A stretch of DNA of 64,000 bases from Sandaracinaceae bacterium (GTDB lineage Bacteria > Myxococcota_A > Polyangia > Polyangiales > Sandaracinaceae). Location of the stretch: contig JACKEC010000016.1 in assembly GCA_020633195.1 (NCBI GenBank), positions 620,001 through 684,000 of the forward strand, in the 5' to 3' direction. The notes below the pieces were generated by a model. That model had not been told where the DNA came from. It made no database searches and saw only the letters and a program-made list of their open reading frames with translations. Made by a program: the position numbers and the translations under genes. This document shows, one piece after another, positions 26,278-38,232 of this stretch; within the stretch, counting starts at the first letter, position 1; the number at the start of each line of letters is the position of its first letter.

Positions 26278-26306
26278 CTCATATTCCGCGGCACATACCC
26301 GGTCAA
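26278..26306 (-). promoter_or_regulatory. Sigma-70-type promoter
   Basis: On the minus strand TTGACC (26306-26301), exactly 17 nt, then TATGAG (26283-26278); ATG 26263 follows 14 nt later. One of the best -35/-10 pairs in the window. Confidence 0.6.
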
Positions 26307-26419
26307 CTTCTCTGCGAACGCTCGCTCCTCTCGACAGCGTCGACACGGTCCATCAAGCGCAAGGAAGGCTCGATTCTCCCAGCCGATCTGGGCCCACGCA
26401 AGCGAAACGACACACGCGT

Positions 26420-26435
26420 GTCACCGTACGGTGAC
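26420..26435. promoter_or_regulatory. Perfect 16-bp palindrome GTCACCGTACGGTGAC
   Basis: Complete dyad symmetry with no spacer, 26 nt past the end of the zinc-ribbon kinase gene and ~115 nt upstream of the promoter at 26278-26306. Could be an operator for a dimeric repressor or, as a 6-bp stem with GTAC loop, a weak terminator of the kinase gene. The surrounding 197 bp hold no gene. Confidence 0.5.
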
Positions 26436-26460
26436 CTGTGCGTTTACGACGAACGGACGA

Positions 26461-28461
<2,001 letters not shown>

Positions 28462-28556
28462 CAGGTACTTTCGCTTCTATGCGTACGGGGAACGGACCCG
28501 GAGTCTACCTTCGGGATTGGGCGGTCTCAAAGGCCGCCCACCGTTGCTCGCGTCGG

Positions 28557-30734
28557 ATGACCGTGCGACCCTATTCTTCCTTGACCTACTTCGACAAGCC
28601 GCGACTCTTCGGCTGGGCGGTAGCGGTGCTCTTGTTCGGCTGCGGCGAGTCGAGCCCCGACCCGGATGGTGGGGTCCCGGCCGCCAGCGTGCAGCCACGC
28701 TTCGAGCCGAGCGCCGACCCGATGGACTTCGGCGCGATCCCGTTCCCCGACGATCTCTACCTCGACGCGGACGGCCGGATCGACCTCGGTCGCTTCCCGT
28801 CCGAGGACCTCGCCTTCGAAGGCTTCCCGGACGGGATGCGTGAGGCGATGCGCGATCTGGACGGCTTCTCTCCGCTCGCGCCGGTGTTCTTCTACTTCCC
28901 GCCGGGCTCCATCGACCCGACCTCGTTGCCGGAGACGCCCGCGGCGAGCACGCGGGAGGACACCGCGGTCTGCCTCGTCGACGCCGACTCCGCCTCGCCG
29001 ACGGCGTTCCGGCGGGTCCCCGTGCGCACGCACTGGAACGCCGAGCTCGGTCAGCTCGCGCTGCGGCCCTACGAGGGTCACCCGCTCATGCCCGGCCGGC
29101 GCTACGCCGCGGTGGTCACCACGCGGGTGCGCGACGGCGCGGGCGATCCGATCGGGCCCTCCGCGAGGTTCCTCGCCGTCCGCGACGCGGTGTCCCGCCC
29201 GAGCGACCCCGTCGACGCCGAGGCCTACGACGAGTACACGCCGATCCTCTCGAGCCTCGCGAGCAACGGGATCCCGCGCGAGACCGTCGCCGCGCTCGCG
29301 GTCTTCACGGTCCAGACCATCGCGCGCGACCTCGCCGACGCGCGCGCCGTCGTGTGGTCCGGGGACCCGGCGGTCGTCACCCTCGACGACGCCGTCTCGG
29401 CCGGCGAGCCGATGGACCTGCTCCTCGGCATCCCTTCGGAGGACGTCCCGGGGCTCGACGTCGCGGGCGGCGTCGCGCACCGGCGCATCGGCTGGCTGGT
29501 GCAGGGGCGCTTCGCCTCGCCGTGGATGATCTCGGACACCGCGCGCGTCCACGGCCGGTTCCACCGCGACGCGTCGGGCGCGCTCGTCAGCACGCGGACC
29601 GACGAGGTCTACTTCACGCTCACGCTCCCCGCGGGGTCGGTCGAGTCGCTGCCCCTCGTCGTCTTCCAGCACGGCCTCGGCTCGGAGCGCTCGACGATGC
29701 TCTCCGTGGCGGACGCGCTCGCGGCGTCGGGCTACGCGGTCCTCGCGATCGACATCCCGTACCACGGCCGCCGCGCCGCGCTGCCGGCCAACGACACGCG
29801 CCACAACTACGGCGGCGGCGAGGGCCCCGACGGCTTCGGCGAGATCACCGGGAGCGAGATCTACCTCGACTACCTCGGCGTGGTGGAGACCGAGGGCGAG
29901 TTCGACGCCTTCCACCCCGTCTACCCGCGCGACGCGCTCCGACAGTCGGTCGTCGACCTGATGGCCGCGGTCCGCCTCGTCCGCGAGGGCGACTGGAGCG
30001 CGCTCCGATCCCTGCCCGGGCTCGAGACGCTCTCGTTCGACTCGGGCCCGCTCGCGTTCATCGGCGTCTCGCTCGGCGGCATCGTGGGCAGCACGCTCGT
30101 GGCGACGGAGCCGGAGATCGGCGCGGCGGTCCTCAACGTCACCGGCGGCGACCTGACCGCCCTCGTGGAGCGGAGCCCCGCCTTCGGCCCGCTGTTCCTC
30201 CCGATCCTGATGCCCAAGGTGGGCCTCGATCCTTCGGAGCTCGACTCGCAGGTCTACCCCGCGGTCTTCCACCCGGAGGTCGCGCTCTACCAGACCCTCC
30301 TCGACCGCGGCGACTCGATGGCGTTCGCGCCTCTGCTCGCGAGCGCCCCGCGACACCTCCTGTTCCAGATGGCGGTGAACGACGAGACCCTGCCGAACTC
30401 GGCGACGGAGGCGCTCGCGCGGGCGGCGGGGGCGACGATCCTGGACGCGGACCCGGGCTTCACCGACCTCGCGCGGGAGACCGCCCCGGTCAGCGAGAAC
30501 ATCGAGGTCGCGACCTCGCGGTACACGCGCGGCCTCTACCTGTTCGAGCCGGCGACGCACGGGCTGTTGACGAGCCGCGGAGGGGTCGCCGCGTACGAGC
30601 ACCCGCCCGAGCCGCCGTTCGTCGCGACCGACCCGGTCGACGTCGCGAACCCCGTCGACGCGGCCCTCGGACAGGCCGTCCACTTCCTCGACTCGTGGCG
30701 CTCCGGCAACGCCGAGATCGACCCCGCGCCCTAG
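28557..30734 (+). CDS. Lipase/esterase-like alpha/beta-hydrolase lipoprotein
   Basis: 725 aa from ATG 28557. Signal with lipobox LLFGC (Cys29), so surface or periplasmic. Residues ~45-330 are beta-rich and match the N-terminal region of bacterial 'virulence factor lipase' proteins (an opening on the pattern NPxDxxAIPFPDD, here MDFGAIPFPDDLYLDADGR). The hydrolase domain starts near 360 with VVFQHGLGS (oxyanion), the elbow is GVSLGG (Ser505), and a late His is in ATHGLL near residue 668. Expected to cleave ester lipids outside the cell; the true substrate is unknown. Divergent from the zinc-ribbon kinase. Predatory nutrition is a plausible use (inference). Confidence 0.85.
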   Translation: MTVRPYSSLTYFDKPRLFGWAVAVLLFGCGESSPDPDGGVPAASVQPRFEPSADPMDFGAIPFPDDLYLDADGRIDLGRFPSEDLAFEGFPDGMREAMRDLDGFSPLAPVFFYFPPGSIDPTSLPETPAASTREDTAVCLVDADSASPTAFRRVPVRTHWNAELGQLALRPYEGHPLMPGRRYAAVVTTRVRDGAGDPIGPSARFLAVRDAVSRPSDPVDAEAYDEYTPILSSLASNGIPRETVAALAVFTVQTIARDLADARAVVWSGDPAVVTLDDAVSAGEPMDLLLGIPSEDVPGLDVAGGVAHRRIGWLVQGRFASPWMISDTARVHGRFHRDASGALVSTRTDEVYFTLTLPAGSVESLPLVVFQHGLGSERSTMLSVADALAASGYAVLAIDIPYHGRRAALPANDTRHNYGGGEGPDGFGEITGSEIYLDYLGVVETEGEFDAFHPVYPRDALRQSVVDLMAAVRLVREGDWSALRSLPGLETLSFDSGPLAFIGVSLGGIVGSTLVATEPEIGAAVLNVTGGDLTALVERSPAFGPLFLPILMPKVGLDPSELDSQVYPAVFHPEVALYQTLLDRGDSMAFAPLLASAPRHLLFQMAVNDETLPNSATEALARAAGATILDADPGFTDLARETAPVSENIEVATSRYTRGLYLFEPATHGLLTSRGGVAAYEHPPEPPFVATDPVDVANPVDAALGQAVHFLDSWRSGNAEIDPAP

Positions 30735-30765
30735 CTCCGCGGGGCCGCGCGGAACCTTTCCGTCG

Positions 30766-30793
30766 TTGATCTCCAGGGGTCCTTTGGTATCCT
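30766..30793 (+). promoter_or_regulatory. Sigma-70-type promoter
   Basis: TTGATC (30766-30771), 16-nt spacer, TATCCT (30788-30793). About 65 nt of leader follow to ATG 30866, which has GGAGGT at 30850-30855. Serves the DUF4234/DUF2752 pair. Confidence 0.55.
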
Positions 30794-30865
30794 CGGCGTC
30801 GCCTCGGGCGGGGGAACAATGGCCGCCTGGATCACAAACGCACCCTGTACGGAGGTAAGCGCACC

Positions 30866-31228
30866 ATGAAGGGCGAGGTTCGAAACCCGACGACGGTTTG
30901 GCTCCTGTGCATTCTCTGCAGCTTCTACGCGATCTACTGGTGGTACCTGGTAGGCAACGAGCTGAAGAACTACCTGGGCAAGGAGGATCTGAACCCGACG
31001 ATGGACATCATCATCTCCTTCGTCTGCCCGTTCTACATCTTCTACCTGCCGATCAAGTACGGGGCCCTCATCCAGGAGGCGCAGCAGCGCGCCGGCATGG
31101 CCAACGCCGAGGATCAGGGCATGAGCTTCCTCATGTGGATCTTCATCTGTGGCATGGGCTACAAGAACATCCAGGAAGAGCTCAACAAGGTCTGGGAGAG
31201 CGGCGGCGGCGCGCCGGCCACCTTCTGA
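30866..31228 (+). CDS. DUF4234 membrane protein
   Basis: 120 aa. Matches the DUF4234 pattern: short N-terminus RNPTTVWLLCILC then a first helix with FYAIYWWYLVGNELKNY, a second hydrophobic pair (FVCPFYIFYLPIKYG) and a third helix (MSFLMWIFICGMGYKNIQEELN) ending in the family's 'xQxxLNxxW' tail. Inner membrane, three helices. Strong GGAGGT site. DUF4234 proteins are frequently found with DUF2752 proteins, and the next gene is one. Role unknown. Confidence 0.88.
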   Translation: MKGEVRNPTTVWLLCILCSFYAIYWWYLVGNELKNYLGKEDLNPTMDIIISFVCPFYIFYLPIKYGALIQEAQQRAGMANAEDQGMSFLMWIFICGMGYKNIQEELNKVWESGGGAPATF

Positions 31229-31282
31229 TCGTGACTCCGGGGCTCAGCCGATCCAGATTCAGCTGAGCCCGATGAGGAACCC

Positions 31283-31810
31283 GTGACGCCCGCGTCCCCT
31301 GCCGAGGCCACCGTCGAGAACGGTGGAAAAGGCGGAGATGACGCGGGCGTCCCGCGTTCGAAGACCACGCCCAAGCGCGTGTTCATGGCGTTCCTCCCGA
31401 TCACCATCTTCGGGATCCTGATCGCGTTCGACGTCCCGCTCTGTCCCTCGAAGAACCTGTTCGGCTTGCCCTGCCCGGGCTGCGGGCTCACCCGCGCCAC
31501 CGAGGCGATGGTCACCGGCGACTTCATGACGATGCTGCGGATGCACCCGCTCGCGCCGATCATCACGCCGGTCGCCATCTTCAGCTTCGCCCGCGCCACG
31601 CTCATCTCGGCGGGGCTCGTCTCGTCGACCACCAAGGACCCGCTCGGGCGCATCCCCAACGCCGTCTGGGTGGTGATCGGGACGGTGCTCATCACGCTCT
31701 GGGTCGCGCGGATGGCCGGGTTCTTCGGCGGGCTGCCGGACCCCGTCGACTTCAGCCAGGGCTGGATCGCGCAGGGCTTCAACTACCTCTGGGACCTGCT
31801 CCCGAGCTGA
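31283..31810 (+). CDS. DUF2752 membrane protein
   Basis: 175 aa from GTG 31283, preceded by GATGAGGAA. Family signature PCPGCGLTRA at about residues 67-76, just after the first membrane helix (FMAFLPITIFGILIAF); further helices ~95-118 and ~130-155. The N-terminal 30 residues are polar. DUF2752 proteins are small inner-membrane proteins with a Cys-x2-Cys-like loop, function unknown. Begins 54 nt after the DUF4234 gene, same transcript. A small inverted repeat (CCCCT-cag-AGGGG, near 31818) marks the junction with the converging carboxylase gene. Confidence 0.88.
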   Translation: MTPASPAEATVENGGKGGDDAGVPRSKTTPKRVFMAFLPITIFGILIAFDVPLCPSKNLFGLPCPGCGLTRATEAMVTGDFMTMLRMHPLAPIITPVAIFSFARATLISAGLVSSTTKDPLGRIPNAVWVVIGTVLITLWVARMAGFFGGLPDPVDFSQGWIAQGFNYLWDLLPS

Positions 31811-31821
31811 CGACGGCCCCC

Positions 31822-33387
31822 TCAGAGGGGCAAGTTGTCGTGCTTCTTTGGCGGGTTGTCGAGGCGCTTGTCCTTGAGGAGCTGGAGCGCGTCCACGAGC
31901 CGCGGCCGGGTCAGGCGCGGGTAGAGCACCTCGTCCACGAAGCCGAGGCCGGCGGCCTTGTACGGGTTCGCGAACTTGGCGCGGTACTCGGCCACGAAGC
32001 GGTCCTTGCTGGCGACCGGGTCGTCGGCCTTCGCGATCTCGTCGCGGTAGACGATGTTGACGGCGCCGTCGGGCCCCATCACCGCGATCTCGGCGCTGGG
32101 GTAGGCGTAGTTCAGGTCACCGCGCAGGTGCTTGGACGCCATGACGTCGTAGGCCCCGCCATAGGCTTTGCGGGTGATCAGCGTGATCTTGGGGACCGTG
32201 GCCTCGGCGTAGGCGTACAGCAGCTTGGCGCCGTGCTTGATGATCCCGCCGTACTCCTGGCTGGTGCCGGGGAGGAAGCCGGGGACGTCGACGAACGTGA
32301 CGACGGGCACGTTGAAGGCGTCGCAGAAGCGGACGAAGCGCGCCGCCTTCACCGACGCGTCGATGTCGAGGCAGCCGGCGAGGACCATCGGCTGGTTGGC
32401 GACGATGCCCACGGGGCGGCCGCCGAGGCGGGCGAACCCGACGAGGATGTTCTTCGCGTAGTGCCGCTGCACCTCGAAGAAGTTCCCGTCGTCGACGACG
32501 TGCCCGATGACCTTCGAGATGTCGTACGGCTTCATCGGATCGACCGGCACGAGCGTGTCGAGCTCGGGGACCTCGCGGTCGATCGGATCGAGGCACTCCA
32601 TCACCGGAGGGTCCTCGTGGTTGTTGGACGGCAGGAACGAGTAGAGCTCGCGGATCTGCGCGAGGCACTCCTGGTCCGAGGCGCAGGCGAAGTGGGCGAC
32701 GCCGCTCTTCTCGTTGTGCGTGCGCGCGCCGCCGAGCTCCTCCTTCGTCACCTCCTCGTGCGTCACCGTCTTGATGACGTCGGGGCCGGTGATGAACATG
32801 TAGCTCGACTCTTCGACCATGAAGATGAAGTCGGTGAGCGCCGGGCTGTAGACCGCGCCGCCCGCGCACGGGCCCATGATCGCGCTGATCTGCGGGACGA
32901 CGCCCGACGCGAGGACGTTGGCCTGGAAGATGTCGGCGTAGCCCGCGAGGCTCTCCACGCCTTCCTGGATGCGCGCGCCGCCGGAGTCGTTGAGGCCGAT
33001 CACCGGGACGCCGACCCGCATCGCGAGGCGCATGATCTTGGTGATCTTCTCGGCGTACGCGCCGCTCAGCGAGCCGCCGAAGACGGTGAAGTCCTGGGCG
33101 AACACGAAGACCTTGCGGCCGTCGATGGTGCCGTGCCCGGTGACGACGCCGTCGCCGAGGATGCGGCTCTCCCCCATCCCGAAGTCGCTGCAGCGGTGGA
33201 CCACGAAGCGGTCCATCTCGACGAAGGAGCCCGGGTCGAGGAGCAGCTCCACGCGCTCGCGCGCGGTGAGCTTGCCGGCGTCGTGCTGGCGCTGGATGCG
33301 CCGCGCGCCGCCGGCCTCGAGCGCCTGGGCGTCGAGCTCGGCGAGCCGGGCGATGGGGTCGGCGCTCGGGATGCGGGAGTCGCTCAT
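31822..33387 (-). CDS. pccB: Acyl-CoA carboxylase beta chain (propionyl-CoA type carboxyltransferase)
   Basis: 521 aa, the usual length for PccB/AccB-type carboxyltransferase subunits. It moves a carboxyl group from biotin to propionyl- or another short acyl-CoA to give methylmalonyl-CoA. N-terminal crotonase half: [34 protein letters not shown] with the acyl-CoA oxyanion glycines, and [18 protein letters not shown]-terminal half: biotin-site loop [12 protein letters not shown] and [16 protein letters not shown] 33387 overlaps the gcvPA stop by 4 nt. The biotin carboxylase/biotin carrier (alpha) subunit is not in the window. Its place in a glycine-cleavage operon is unusual. Confidence 0.92.
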   Translation of the reverse strand: MSDSRIPSADPIARLAELDAQALEAGGARRIQRQHDAGKLTARERVELLLDPGSFVEMDRFVVHRCSDFGMGESRILGDGVVTGHGTIDGRKVFVFAQDFTVFGGSLSGAYAEKITKIMRLAMRVGVPVIGLNDSGGARIQEGVESLAGYADIFQANVLASGVVPQISAIMGPCAGGAVYSPALTDFIFMVEESSYMFITGPDVIKTVTHEEVTKEELGGARTHNEKSGVAHFACASDQECLAQIRELYSFLPSNNHEDPPVMECLDPIDREVPELDTLVPVDPMKPYDISKVIGHVVDDGNFFEVQRHYAKNILVGFARLGGRPVGIVANQPMVLAGCLDIDASVKAARFVRFCDAFNVPVVTFVDVPGFLPGTSQEYGGIIKHGAKLLYAYAEATVPKITLITRKAYGGAYDVMASKHLRGDLNYAYPSAEIAVMGPDGAVNIVYRDEIAKADDPVASKDRFVAEYRAKFANPYKAAGLGFVDEVLYPRLTRPRLVDALQLLKDKRLDNPPKKHDNLPL

Positions 33388-34736
33388 ACCGAGCCGAGCG
33401 CCTCGACGAGCCGATCGAGCGCGGCCCGGTCGTGCTTCTCGGTGACGGCGACGAGGATCTCGTTGTCGCGCTCGGGGTAGAAGCGTCCGAGGTCGACGCC
33501 GGCGAGGATGTCCTTCACGGCGAGCGCCGCGAGCAGGGGCGCGGCCTTGCCGCCGTGGCGGCGCACCACGAACTCGTTGAAGGTCGGCGCGCCGCGCACG
33601 ACCTCGAAGTTGTCGAGCTCGTCGATCCGCGCCTTGAGGTACTCGGCGCGCGAGAGGCAGAGGCGCCCGACCTGCGCGAAGCCCTGACGGCCGAGCATCG
33701 CCGTGCGGATCGTGAAGGCGAGGGCGATCAGCCCGTGGTTGGTGCAGATGTTCGACGTCGCCTTCTCGCGACGGATGTGCTGCTCGCGGGTGCTCAGCGT
33801 GAGCACGAAGCCGCGCTCGCCGTCCGTGTCGACGGTCTCGCCGACGAGGCGGCCGGGCAGCTGCCGGACCAGCGACTCGCGCGCGGCGAGCAGGCCGACG
33901 CCGGGGCCGCCGAGCTGCATCGGGACCGCGAGCGGCTGACCCTCGCCGACGGCGATGTCCGCGCCGAGCGCGCCAGGCGGCGCGAGCAGGCTGAGCGCGT
34001 AGGGCTCGGAGGTCGCGGTCACCAGGAGCGCGCCCTTCGCGTGGGCGATCTCGGCGGCGCGCGCGACGTCCTCGACCGCGCCGAGGAAGCTCGGGTACCC
34101 GATCACCACCGCGGCGGTGGAGTCGTCGACGAGCTCCGCGAGCGCGTCGAGGTCGGTCGTCCCCGCGGCGGTCATCGGGGCGATGTCCATCGCGGGGCCG
34201 TCCTCGTCGATGCCGTTGAGGTACGTGCGGGTCGTCTCGACGTACTCGGGGTGCAGCGCCCTCGAGAGCACCACGTGGTTCCGCTTCGTCGCGCGGCGCG
34301 CCATCAGCGCGGCCTCGGCGACGCCGGACGCCGCGTCGTACATGGACGCGTTGGCGATATCGAGCCCGAAGAGCTCGCTCACCATCGTCTGGAACTCGTA
34401 GATGCACTGCAAGGTGCCTTGCGACACCTCCGCCTGGTACGGCGTGTAGGCGGTGTAGAACTCGCTGCGCAGGAGCAGCTGATCGACCGCCGGCGGGATG
34501 TGGTGGTCGTAGATGCCCGCGCCGAGGAACGAGAGCGCCTTGGCCGCGTCGTTCCTGTCGGCGAGCGCCGCGAGGTGGCTGATGAGCGCGGCCTCGTCGA
34601 GCGCCGGCTCGAGGGCGAGCGGCCGCTCGAGGCGGTGGCTGGCGGGGATGGGGGCGAAGAGGTCGTCGATCGAGCTCACGCCGATCCGCGCGAGCATGTC
34701 TCGGATCTCCTGCTCGGTGTGCGGCAGGTAGCGCAC
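33384..34736 (-). CDS. gcvPA: Glycine dehydrogenase (decarboxylating) subunit 1
   Basis: 450 aa, the length of the N-terminal half of two-subunit P protein. Family start [20 protein letters not shown]; later [34 protein letters not shown] and [16 protein letters not shown] are all typical. In split P proteins the PLP-binding lysine is on subunit 2 (gcvPB), which is absent here and must be elsewhere for an active glycine decarboxylase. GTG 34736, 3 nt after the gcvH stop; its own stop overlaps pccB by 4 nt. Confidence 0.93.
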   Translation of the reverse strand: MRYLPHTEQEIRDMLARIGVSSIDDLFAPIPASHRLERPLALEPALDEAALISHLAALADRNDAAKALSFLGAGIYDHHIPPAVDQLLLRSEFYTAYTPYQAEVSQGTLQCIYEFQTMVSELFGLDIANASMYDAASGVAEAALMARRATKRNHVVLSRALHPEYVETTRTYLNGIDEDGPAMDIAPMTAAGTTDLDALAELVDDSTAAVVIGYPSFLGAVEDVARAAEIAHAKGALLVTATSEPYALSLLAPPGALGADIAVGEGQPLAVPMQLGGPGVGLLAARESLVRQLPGRLVGETVDTDGERGFVLTLSTREQHIRREKATSNICTNHGLIALAFTIRTAMLGRQGFAQVGRLCLSRAEYLKARIDELDNFEVVRGAPTFNEFVVRRHGGKAAPLLAALAVKDILAGVDLGRFYPERDNEILVAVTEKHDRAALDRLVEALGSV

Positions 34737-34739
34737 GGC

Positions 34740-35135
34740 TCAACCCTCGAGCGCGGAGAGGTGGGCCTCGTAGCCGGCCGCGTCGAGGAGCTCCTCCCAC
34801 TCCTCGGCCGCGCTCGGCTGGATCACGACCATCCAGCCCTCGCCGTAGGGATCCTCGTTGACGAGCTCGGGCCGGTCCTCGAGGTTCTCGTTGACCTCGA
34901 CGATCTCACCGCCGAGCGGCGCGAACAGCTCGCTCACGGTCTTGACCGACTCGATGTCGCCGAAGTGGTCCGCGGCGCCGAGGTCCGCGCCGATCGAGGG
35001 CAGGTCGACGAGGGTCACGTCCCCGAGCTGCTGCACGGCGTAGTCGGTCACCCCCACCCGGATGCGGCCGTCCGCCTCACGGCGCGCCCACTCGTGGTCC
35101 TTCGTGTAACGGAGATCGGACGGGATCGAAGCCAT
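34740..35135 (-). CDS. gcvH: Glycine cleavage system H protein
   Basis: 131 aa. Carrier protein whose lipoyl-lysine shuttles the aminomethyl group between P, T and L proteins. Lys65 in [11 protein letters not shown] is the lipoylation site; the family start [10 protein letters not shown] and [27 protein letters not shown] region are present. 3-nt gaps to gcvT before and gcvPA after show tight translation coupling. Intact. Confidence 0.96.
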   Translation of the reverse strand: MASIPSDLRYTKDHEWARREADGRIRVGVTDYAVQQLGDVTLVDLPSIGADLGAADHFGDIESVKTVSELFAPLGGEIVEVNENLEDRPELVNEDPYGEGWMVVIQPSAAEEWEELLDAAGYEAHLSALEG

Positions 35136-35138
35136 GGC

Positions 35139-36248
<1,110 letters not shown>

Positions 36249-36256
36249 GGCGGCGG

Positions 36257-36285
36257 ACGATAGCGGTGTGCCTCTCCATCATCAA
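36257..36285 (-). promoter_or_regulatory. Promoter of the gcv operon, leaderless spacing
   Basis: Minus strand: TTGATG (36285-36280), 17 nt, TATCGT (36262-36257). Eight nt separate the -10 from GTG 36248, placing +1 at or within a base or two of the start codon. No T-box, riboswitch or glycine aptamer fits in the space. Confidence 0.6.
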
Positions 36286-36349
36286 GCGGGCGTGTGCGCG
36301 TGCGCGTGCGGCCCACCAGGCACGACTCCCGTGTCAGGGCGAGGACGCC

Positions 36350-36562
36350 ATGAGCCGCGGGAACACCACTCCGCGGTGGGGCACGCATCCTGCTTCGTGT
36401 CACGTCATGGCGTTCTGGTTGAAGGCGGGGCTCTGGGTGGCGGCGATCGTCCTGCCCGGCGGTCTGCTGCTTCTGCCCGTGATCTACGCCGTCCACCGCC
36501 GCGACGAGCGGATCGCCTCCGTCACGCCGCGCGTGACGTGTGACGCAACACCCGAGGCGTGA
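36350..36562 (+). CDS. Small single-span membrane protein
   Basis: 70 aa from ATG 36350, which has GAGGA 4 nt upstream (36341-36345); ATG 36407 would give 51 aa. One membrane helix (about residues 22-45, AGLWVAAIVLPGGLLLLPVIY) followed by a short basic tail. Its stop overlaps the GTG of the sigma-54 activator (GTGA), so translation of the regulator is probably coupled to it. Not recognised as a family. Real because of ribosome site, coupling and the clean hydrophobic helix, but small. Confidence 0.55.
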   Translation: MSRGNTTPRWGTHPASCHVMAFWLKAGLWVAAIVLPGGLLLLPVIYAVHRRDERIASVTPRVTCDATPEA

Positions 36563-38109
36563 CGCCGATAGGGCCTCTCGAACGGAGGTGGCCCTTGGAC
36601 GTCCTGATGCTCTGCTACCGCGGTGAGGCGCTCCGCGAGTTCCCGCTGCACACCGCGCCCCTCGAGATCGGCCGCGGCGCCGGCTGCGACATCGTGGTGC
36701 ACGACCCGGCCGTCCGCGATCGCCACTACCTGGTCGCGGCCAACGGCGGGACCGTCCTGCTCCACGAGCTCGACGGCCGTCGCGCCCGGCCGCGCCCGAT
36801 CGCGACGGGGGAGGAGGTCCCGCTCGGGCGACACCACTCCCTGGCGCGGCTGCCGTCCGTGGCGACACGCCCGAGCGCGCTCCACCGGACCGACCCCCTC
36901 GAGGGGTCGCGGCGAGCTGCGCGCGCCGACCTGAGCCTCGTGATCGGCCGCGGGGCCGAGGCCCGGCGCGTGAGCCTCGACGGGCGCCCGCTCACGATCG
37001 GCTCCGGGGACGCGTGCGACGTGCGCCTCGCCGACCGGACCGTGAGCGCGCTGCACTGTCGCTTCGAGCCGTCGCGCGATGGGCTCCGCGTGCGCGACCT
37101 CGGGTCCCGCAACGGGACCTACGTGGACGGGGTGGTCGTGAGCCTCGCGCGCGTCGACGCGGGGTCGGCGCTCCGCGTCGGGCGCACCGATCTGCGGCTC
37201 GTGGCGCGTGGGGAGCCGAGCCGGCCCACGGTCATCGCCGCGTCCGAAGAGATGCGGGCCGTCTTCGAGCTCGTCGATCGCTTCGCGAAGCACCCGTGGC
37301 CGGTGCTCGTCACCGGCGAGAGCGGGACCGGCAAGGAGGTCATCGCGCGGGCCCTGCACGAACGAGGGCCGCGCGCGTCCGGGCCCTTCGTGGCCGTCAA
37401 CGCGGGCGGGATGCCGGCTTCGCTGGTCGAGAGCGAGCTGTTCGGCCACGAGCGCGGGGCGTTCACGGGGGCCGCCAACACCCACCGCGGGGTCTTCGAG
37501 CAGGCGCACGGCGGCACGCTCTTCCTCGACGAGATCGGGGAGCTGCCGCTCGAGCTCCAGGCGCGGCTCCTCCGGGTGCTCGAGACGTGGGAGGTCCGCC
37601 GGGTCGGCTCGGAGCGGTCGCTGCCGGTCGACGTCCGGCTGGTCTGCGCGACCCACCGCGACCCGCGGGCGATGGTCGGGGAGGGGACCTTCCGCGAGGA
37701 CCTCTACTACAGGATCGCGCAGCTCGCCGTCCGGGTTCCCCCGCTCCGGAGCCGGCCCCGGGACGTGAGCGCGCTGGCGCAGCACTTCTTGCGATCGTGC
37801 GCCGACGTGGTCGGGCCCAAGGCCTTCGAAGAGGCGGCGCTCGCGCGGCTCGTCGCCCACGGGTGGCCGGGCAACGCGCGCGAGCTACGCAACGCCGTCC
37901 GGTCCGCGGCCGCTCGGTGCGCGGGGACCCACGTCACCCTCGAGGACGTCGCGGTGGCGCTCGAGGACATGGGCGCCGCCGCCGAGCTGAACGACGACGG
38001 GCTCCGGGTCGTCGTGGCGAGCCACGGGGGCAACCTCGCCGCGGCCGCGCGAGCCCTCGGCGTGCCTCGGACCACGCTCCGCGACCGGCTGCGCGCGCGG
38101 CGGAGCTGA
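36559..38109 (+). CDS. Sigma-54-dependent activator with two FHA domains
   Basis: 516 aa from GTG 36559. Bacterial enhancer-binding protein. Two forkhead-associated domains replace the usual receiver: the first ~20-95 (EIGRGAGCDIVV; lacks the classic Ser-x2-His, has DRH), the second ~125-215 with intact IGSGDACDVRLADRTVSALH and DLGSRNGTYVDG. AAA+ domain ~225-450: Walker A GESGTGKE (253-260), sigma-54 loop GAFTGA (300-305), Walker B LFLDEI (321-326), sensor ATHRD. Fis-type HTH at the end (GNLAAAARALGVPRTTLRDR). FHA modules bind phospho-Thr, so a Hanks kinase probably controls it. Coupled to the small membrane gene before it. Most likely target: the adjacent 38205 promoter. Confidence 0.93.
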   Translation: MTPIGPLERRWPLDVLMLCYRGEALREFPLHTAPLEIGRGAGCDIVVHDPAVRDRHYLVAANGGTVLLHELDGRRARPRPIATGEEVPLGRHHSLARLPSVATRPSALHRTDPLEGSRRAARADLSLVIGRGAEARRVSLDGRPLTIGSGDACDVRLADRTVSALHCRFEPSRDGLRVRDLGSRNGTYVDGVVVSLARVDAGSALRVGRTDLRLVARGEPSRPTVIAASEEMRAVFELVDRFAKHPWPVLVTGESGTGKEVIARALHERGPRASGPFVAVNAGGMPASLVESELFGHERGAFTGAANTHRGVFEQAHGGTLFLDEIGELPLELQARLLRVLETWEVRRVGSERSLPVDVRLVCATHRDPRAMVGEGTFREDLYYRIAQLAVRVPPLRSRPRDVSALAQHFLRSCADVVGPKAFEEAALARLVAHGWPGNARELRNAVRSAAARCAGTHVTLEDVAVALEDMGAAAELNDDGLRVVVASHGGNLAAAARALGVPRTTLRDRLRARRS

Positions 38110-38204
38110 TCGACGCTGCGCCCCCGTGGCGCGCCTGTGCCACGGACTGTGCAACGCCCCGCAACTTCGGTGGCGCAGGCGCGCCTCGACGCCGATTCCC
38201 GAGG

Positions 38205-38219
38205 TGGAACCAGACTTGC
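38205..38219 (+). promoter_or_regulatory. Sigma-54 (-24/-12) promoter
   Basis: TGGAAC-N5-TTGC, against the consensus TGGCAC-N5-TTGC: GG and GC are 10 nt apart as required, one mismatch. Transcription would begin near 38231, two bases before ATG 38233. The gene directly upstream encodes a sigma-54 activator. Confidence 0.7.
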
Positions 38220-38232
38220 GTAGTCGAGTCCG

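Noticed and set aside
31822..34800. Possible gcvPA-pccB fusion in a 992-codon frame
   Set aside because: Only the last 521 codons (from ATG 33387) encode protein of normal composition; the first part is gcvPA read in the wrong frame.
36486..37857. Minus-strand frame opposite the sigma-54 activator
   Set aside because: Arg/Asp/Glu/Pro-rich shadow; the plus strand holds Walker A, GAFTGA and FHA motifs.
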